Shown here: in pieces, positions 60,316 to 64,000 of the stretch
Layout: each line of letters starts with the position of its first letter
Position numbering within the stretch: the stretch's first letter is position 1
DNA from: an uncultured Clostridia bacterium
GTDB taxonomy: Bacteria > Bacillota > Clostridia > Christensenellales > CAG-917
Reading direction: 5' to 3'
DNA: 64,000 nucleotides
Assembly: GCA_944332815.1 (NCBI GenBank)
Contig: CALVKQ010000003.1
Coordinates: 1-64,000 of the forward strand
Notes under the pieces: model-generated
Database searches by the model: none
Seen by the model: only the letters and a program-made list of their open reading frames with translations
What the model was told of the DNA's origin: nothing
Program-made: the position numbers and the translations under genes

Positions 60316-62010
60316 TCAGTGCGCGAGAGAGTTTTTATATTCCTCCGCCCATTTTTTCATTTCCTGCGCGTGAGGCACGGCGTGAGCGGAATAATCGCTC
60401 GCGCCTATAAGGCGCGCCACTTCTTCCGTGTCGTCTTCAAGCAGCGTGAGATGCGTGAGCGTCTTGCCGTCCTCCACCGACTTCGCGATGAGGAAGTGGC
60501 TGTCCGCCATTGCGGCAAGGGACGGCATATGCGTGATCGCGATGACCTGACGGGTGCGCGAGATGTTGCACATCTTCTCCGCAACGACGGCGGAAATGCG
60601 CCCTGAAATGCCGGTGTCTATCTCGTCGAACACCATCGTGCCGATGCGGTCTATGCCTGCGACTATATTTTTCAGCGCGAGCATGAAACGCGACATCTCT
60701 CCGCCCGAGATTATCTTGGCAAGCGGTTTCAGGGGTTCGCCGACGTTGGGCGAGATGAGGAACTCCACCCTGTCGCCCCCCGTTTCGCCCACGCTGTCGG
60801 GGGTGTGGTCGCTTGCGATGTCCACCTTGAACGTGGTGCCGCTCATGCCGAGATCCCCAAGCTCTCGCGTCATATCGCGCTCGAATTTCTCCGCGGCGGC
60901 GCGGCGCAGTTCCCCCAGCGTATCCGCGGCTTTTTGCAATCGTGCGCCGACTTCGGATATCTCGCGTTCCAGCTTTTCGGTGCGTTCGGAGGCGTTTTCC
61001 AGCTCGGACGCTTCCGCGCTCGCTTTTTGGTAAAATGACTGCACTGCCTGATAACTTCCGCCGTATTTGCGCAGCACCGACCTGATCAGTTCGAGCCGCT
61101 CCTCGATGCTGTCCGCGCTCTTGGCGTCAAAGTCCAGCTCGCGCATTATCTCCCCGACCGTTTCGGTGATGTCGGCTATCTCCGTCTTTGCCGCGTCCAG
61201 CCTTTCGCACAGAGGAGGGATGGCGGCGTCGTAGGACTCTATGGTCTTCAGACTGCCTTCCGCGGCTTTGATGTTGCCCGTCACGGAAGCGCCGTCGTAG
61301 CCGTCCAACACATTCATGGCGGAGGACAGTGCGGAAAGAATTTTTTCCGTATTACGTATGCGGCGGCGTTTTTCGAGCAGGTCTTCCTCCTCTCCCTCGC
61401 CTATCGCGGCACGCTCTATCTCCTCCACCTGAAAACGCAGCACGTCCAGACGCCTTGCCCTTTCGCTTTCGTCGCCGTAACGCGCGTATTCCGCCTTCAA
61501 TGCGCGGTATTTAAGGCATAACTCTTTTACTTTATCGCGCGCGGATGCGAGTTCCGCTCCGCCGATGTCGTCCAATAAAGCTTCGTGATTGGCTTGTTTA
61601 GCAAGGGACTGGTGCTCGTGCTGCCCGTGTATGTCGACCAGCAGCTCCGTAAGCCCTTTGAGCACCGAAAGCGTGGTGAGCCTGCCGTTTATGCGGCACT
61701 CGTTTTTGCCGTCCGCGCTCATTTTGCGGCGCAGGATGAGCACTTCTTCCTGCTCTATGCCCATGTCGTCGAGATAGGCGGAAACCTGCGGAGTGAGATA
61801 ATCGGAGAACACGGCTTCCACGCTCGCCTGATCGGTGCCGTAGCGTATGAGGGAGCGGTCCGCTCTCTCGCCGAGAACGAAATTGAGCGCGTCGATTATG
61901 AGGGATTTGCCTGCCCCCGTTTCACCGCTCAGGATGTTGAGCTTTTCCCCGAGTTCGAATTCCAGCTTATCGATGAGGGCTATGTTTTTGACGCTGACCG
62001 ATCTTATCAT
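60316..62010 (-). CDS. recN: DNA repair protein RecN
   Basis: An SMC-like ATPase for double-strand-break repair. 564 residues: Walker A LSGETGAGKSLIIDALNFVLG (about 28-48), two coiled-coil arms (about 150-370) and the C-terminal ATPase half with LISGGEMSRFMLALK and VFDEIDTGISGR. The start overlaps argR by 4 bases; argR-recN order is universal in Firmicutes. Confidence 0.96.
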   Translation of the reverse strand: MIRSVSVKNIALIDKLEFELGEKLNILSGETGAGKSLIIDALNFVLGERADRSLIRYGTDQASVEAVFSDYLTPQVSAYLDDMGIEQEEVLILRRKMSADGKNECRINGRLTTLSVLKGLTELLVDIHGQHEHQSLAKQANHEALLDDIGGAELASARDKVKELCLKYRALKAEYARYGDESERARRLDVLRFQVEEIERAAIGEGEEEDLLEKRRRIRNTEKILSALSSAMNVLDGYDGASVTGNIKAAEGSLKTIESYDAAIPPLCERLDAAKTEIADITETVGEIMRELDFDAKSADSIEERLELIRSVLRKYGGSYQAVQSFYQKASAEASELENASERTEKLEREISEVGARLQKAADTLGELRRAAAEKFERDMTRELGDLGMSGTTFKVDIASDHTPDSVGETGGDRVEFLISPNVGEPLKPLAKIISGGEMSRFMLALKNIVAGIDRIGTMVFDEIDTGISGRISAVVAEKMCNISRTRQVIAITHMPSLAAMADSHFLIAKSVEDGKTLTHLTLLEDDTEEVARLIGASDYSAHAVPHAQEMKKWAEEYKNSLAH

Positions 62011-62462
62011 GGCCGCAGTATGCCCTCCAACTTTTCGGCGACGGCGACGGCGTTCTCCGCCGCGTCCACCGCCACGAATATGGTGTTATCACCTGCGATG
62101 ACGCCGAGTATGCAATCCATTTGCAGACGGTCTATGGTTTCCGCCGCTGCGTTTGCGGAGCCCGTTTCCGTCTTGATGACCACCAGATTTTCCGCAGAAC
62201 GGATGGATAATACGGTATTGCGGAAAACGCTTATGAAGCGTTCCGTGCGGCTGTCCTTCTGCGACTGCGCCTGATAGCGGTAATTCCTGCCGTCGGCGGA
62301 AAGCACCTTCACAAGGCTCATGTCGCGGATATCCCTGGACACGGTGGCTTGCGTGACGTTGAACCCTTCCGCGGCGAGGCGGCGTGCAAGTTCCTCCTGC
62401 GTGTCGATATCGTGCGCGGAGATTATCTCCAAAAGTTTTTTCTGTCGTGCTTCTCTGCCCAT
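62007..62462 (-). CDS. argR: Arginine repressor
   Basis: 151 residues from ATG 62462, with GGAGG about 10 bases upstream. N-terminal winged helix (KKLLEIISAHDIDTQEELARRLAAEGFNVTQATVSRDIRDM) and C-terminal arginine-binding, hexamer-forming part (GVIAGDNTIFVAVD). The start overlaps the nadK stop (TGATG). No ARG boxes were identified in this window. Confidence 0.95.
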   Translation of the reverse strand: MGREARQKKLLEIISAHDIDTQEELARRLAAEGFNVTQATVSRDIRDMSLVKVLSADGRNYRYQAQSQKDSRTERFISVFRNTVLSIRSAENLVVIKTETGSANAAAETIDRLQMDCILGVIAGDNTIFVAVDAAENAVAVAEKLEGILRP

Positions 62463-63271
62463 CACTCGTTCACCTCCGCCGATTGCGCGGACCCCCATCT
62501 GTTCATTTTATCCAGCAGTCTTTCGTAAAAATCGTCCTTGCCCACATCCAGGAACAGCGCGCTTTCCGCCGCTCTTCTGACCGTGACGGAGGTCGCCTTT
62601 ATAGGTCTTACCTCCCCGTCAACGACGAGTTGCGCCTCCCCTCCGCCTATCACGCGGAGCTCTATGACGGAAGCGGCGCTGACCACCAGCGGACGGGAAT
62701 GCAGCGTGTGCGGACACACCGGGTTCACCACAAGCGCGGAAAGTTCGGGCGCTAGCACGGGACCGCCTGCGGAAAGGGAATACGCCGTAGAGCCCGTGGG
62801 CGTCGCGACTATCACGCCGTCACTGCGGTAAGCGTCCGAAAACTGCCCGTCCACGTATAATTCCACGCTGACCGGACGGGTGGAAGAACTTTTCACCACC
62901 ACGTCGTTAAGCGCGAGGAAAGACGCGCCCTCCGCCTTGCATTCCAGCAGCATCCTTCGCTTCACACCGCCGCTTTTGAGGGCTGCCGCCACCTCCTCCG
63001 CACTCGCGGAAGAGTCCAATTGAGTGAGAAAACCGAGGTTGCCGATGTTGACTCCGAGGAGAGGGACGCCGCGGCGTGCGGAGCGTACCGCCGCATCCAA
63101 CATCGTGCCGTCGCCGCCGAATGCGAGAACGCGCTCGCAGTCGGAGGGGATGTCCTCGCCCGGAAGGATATTTTTAAGCTCCATACCGGGCATGGCGGAA
63201 AGCGACGCGATGAGCGACGTGCGCACGGGATGTCCCGTCAGAGTAGACTTTGTGTAAACCGCTATTTTCAT
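62462..63271 (-). CDS. nadK: NAD kinase
   Basis: It phosphorylates NAD to NADP. 269 residues from ATG 63271 with FGGDGTMLDAAR-type GGDGTML, GVNIGNLGFL, LNDVVVKSSSTRPV and SDGVIVATPTGSTAYSLSAGGP. The SD is weak. It heads the nadK-argR-recN operon. Confidence 0.95.
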   Translation of the reverse strand: MKIAVYTKSTLTGHPVRTSLIASLSAMPGMELKNILPGEDIPSDCERVLAFGGDGTMLDAAVRSARRGVPLLGVNIGNLGFLTQLDSSASAEEVAAALKSGGVKRRMLLECKAEGASFLALNDVVVKSSSTRPVSVELYVDGQFSDAYRSDGVIVATPTGSTAYSLSAGGPVLAPELSALVVNPVCPHTLHSRPLVVSAASVIELRVIGGGEAQLVVDGEVRPIKATSVTVRRAAESALFLDVGKDDFYERLLDKMNRWGSAQSAEVNE

Positions 63272-63290
63272 AATTTTATCCGTTTGGTAA

Positions 63291-63319
63291 ATTATACATT
63301 GCGTGCGCGAGTTATTCAA
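63291..63319 (-). promoter_or_regulatory. Promoter of nadK-argR-recN
   Basis: Minus strand: -35 TTGAAT (63319-63314), 17-base spacer, -10 TATAAT (63296-63291), 19 bases before the nadK ATG, in a 187-base AT-rich gap. Confidence 0.8.
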
Positions 63320-63458
63320 GCAAAAAACGGACGCGAAAGTAATTTTTTTGAATTAAATCGGATTTTATGCGCAAAAAGTAGCGTAATATGCAAAATATGG
63401 CGTATCGGCGAATATGCGGCGAATAATTATAAAATGTATAAAAGCGGCGTTTCCTGCG

Positions 63459-64000
63459 TTATTTGAGGAGATGAAGCAGATATTCCCTGTTTTTATCGGC
63501 GTAAACGACGGGGGAAGGAGTCATGTCCGCGACTTTGAATCCGCACCCTTCTGCGGCGTTCGCCACCGACTCCACCGCTCTCATACGCTCCTTTTCGGAA
63601 AGTACTATGCCCTTTTTGCTGAGCGCGGCGCGCCCTGCTTCGAACTGCGGCTTTACCAAAACGACCGCGTGTCCGCCATCCTTCAACAGCCCGAAAAAGC
63701 TCGGGAGCACGAGTTTTAACGATATGAAACTGAGGTCCGCCGAAAGCAGGTCGATGTCAGACGTCGGGGGAAGTTCGCGCGCGTTGGCTTGCAAAAAAGT
63801 AACGCGTTCGTCGGAAAGGATGTGTTCGGGAAGCGCGCATTCTCCTACATCCACCGACAGGACGTGGGCGGCTCCTTCTCGCAGCATCACATCCGTGAAA
63901 CCGCCGTTGGAGCAACCGATATCCGCGCAATCCAGCCCTTTGGGGCTGATGGCGAAAACGCGCAGAGCCTCGAGCAGTTTATACGCGCCCTGCGAAGCGT
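63459..64000 (-). CDS. tlyA: TlyA-family rRNA 2'-O-methyltransferase, 5' end outside the window
   Basis: The frame runs unbroken to the window edge, so the gene is partial: about 180 C-terminal residues. Visible are ASQGAYKLLEAL, the SAM-binding motif DIGCSNGGFTDVML and the FtsJ-like remainder (DLLSADLSFISLKLVLPSFFGLLKDGGHAVVLVKPQFEAG). The N-terminal S4 domain must lie beyond 64000. TlyA methylates rRNA in mycobacteria; the role in Clostridia is less clear. tlyA-nadK-argR-recN is the standard order. Confidence 0.92.
   Translation of the reverse strand, partial: ASQGAYKLLEALRVFAISPKGLDCADIGCSNGGFTDVMLREGAAHVLSVDVGECALPEHILSDERVTFLQANARELPPTSDIDLLSADLSFISLKLVLPSFFGLLKDGGHAVVLVKPQFEAGRAALSKKGIVLSEKERMRAVESVANAAEGCGFKVADMTPSPVVYADKNREYLLHLLK

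Overview
The window is chromosomal DNA from an endospore-forming member of the Clostridia (Bacillota). The spoIIAA-spoIIAB-sigF operon, spoVAC/AD/AE and yunB establish spore formation. The gene orders are classic Firmicutes ones: nusA-infB, rpsB-tsf-pyrH-frr-uppS-cdsA-dxr-rseP-ispG, miaB-mutS-mutL-miaA, and tlyA-nadK-argR-recN. The DNA is moderately GC-rich. Two stretches, about 7.0-7.9 kb and 33.7-34.9 kb, are visibly AT-richer and look acquired. I can name the class but not a genus.

Layout. 0-0.5 kb: a repeat array behind tRNA-Trp. 0.5-1.8 kb: proC and rnhA. 2-5 kb: a 991-residue PadR / coiled-coil / membrane protein. 5.1-7.9 kb: a tyrosine recombinase, a GNAT acetyltransferase and a membrane-anchored HNH protein. 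7.9-9.5 kb: a six-gene tRNA operon (Pro, CAT, Asp, Phe, Thr, Tyr) read leftward and ending in a second repeat array. 9.6-14.3 kb: sporulation genes. 14.4-25.3 kb: pheST, mutS2 without an Smr domain, a cysteine desulfurase-thiI pair and a class A PBP. 25.4-33.7 kb: miaB, mutS, mutL, miaA and a PLP enzyme. 33.7-35.3 kb: non-coding AT-rich DNA, one doubtful small gene and a small XRE regulator. 35.3-54.6 kb: two large leftward blocks for translation/NusA and for ribosome, lipid carrier and isoprenoid genes. 54.6-59.3 kb: ruvX, an ABC-2 exporter and an orphan membrane-anchored protein. 59.3-60.2 kb: repeats and RNase P RNA. 60.3-64 kb: recN, argR, nadK and partial tlyA.

How the genes work together. 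Most of the window is information processing: tRNA charging and modification, mismatch repair, ribosome assembly and translation factors. Cell-envelope precursor supply (isoprenoid, undecaprenyl, CDP-diacylglycerol) shares one long operon with ribosome recycling factor. The spoIIA and spoVA genes set forespore identity and load the spore core with dipicolinic acid.

Most unusual content. (1) Downstream of tRNA-Tyr and of tRNA-Trp lie arrays in which the last part of the tRNA gene plus a terminator is repeated around 131-272 bp cassettes. They share a core whose stem changes sequence but keeps pairing. The layout resembles the E. coli tyrT distal repeats (rtT RNA). (2) The PadR-coiled-coil-membrane protein. 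(3) A PolC-like protein that keeps the N-terminal, OB and exonuclease parts but has no polymerase, at the usual polC position. (4) MutS2 lacking Smr. (5) SpoVAD with an insert of about 80 residues. (6) Dispersed structured repeats in the 3' flanks of stable RNA genes.
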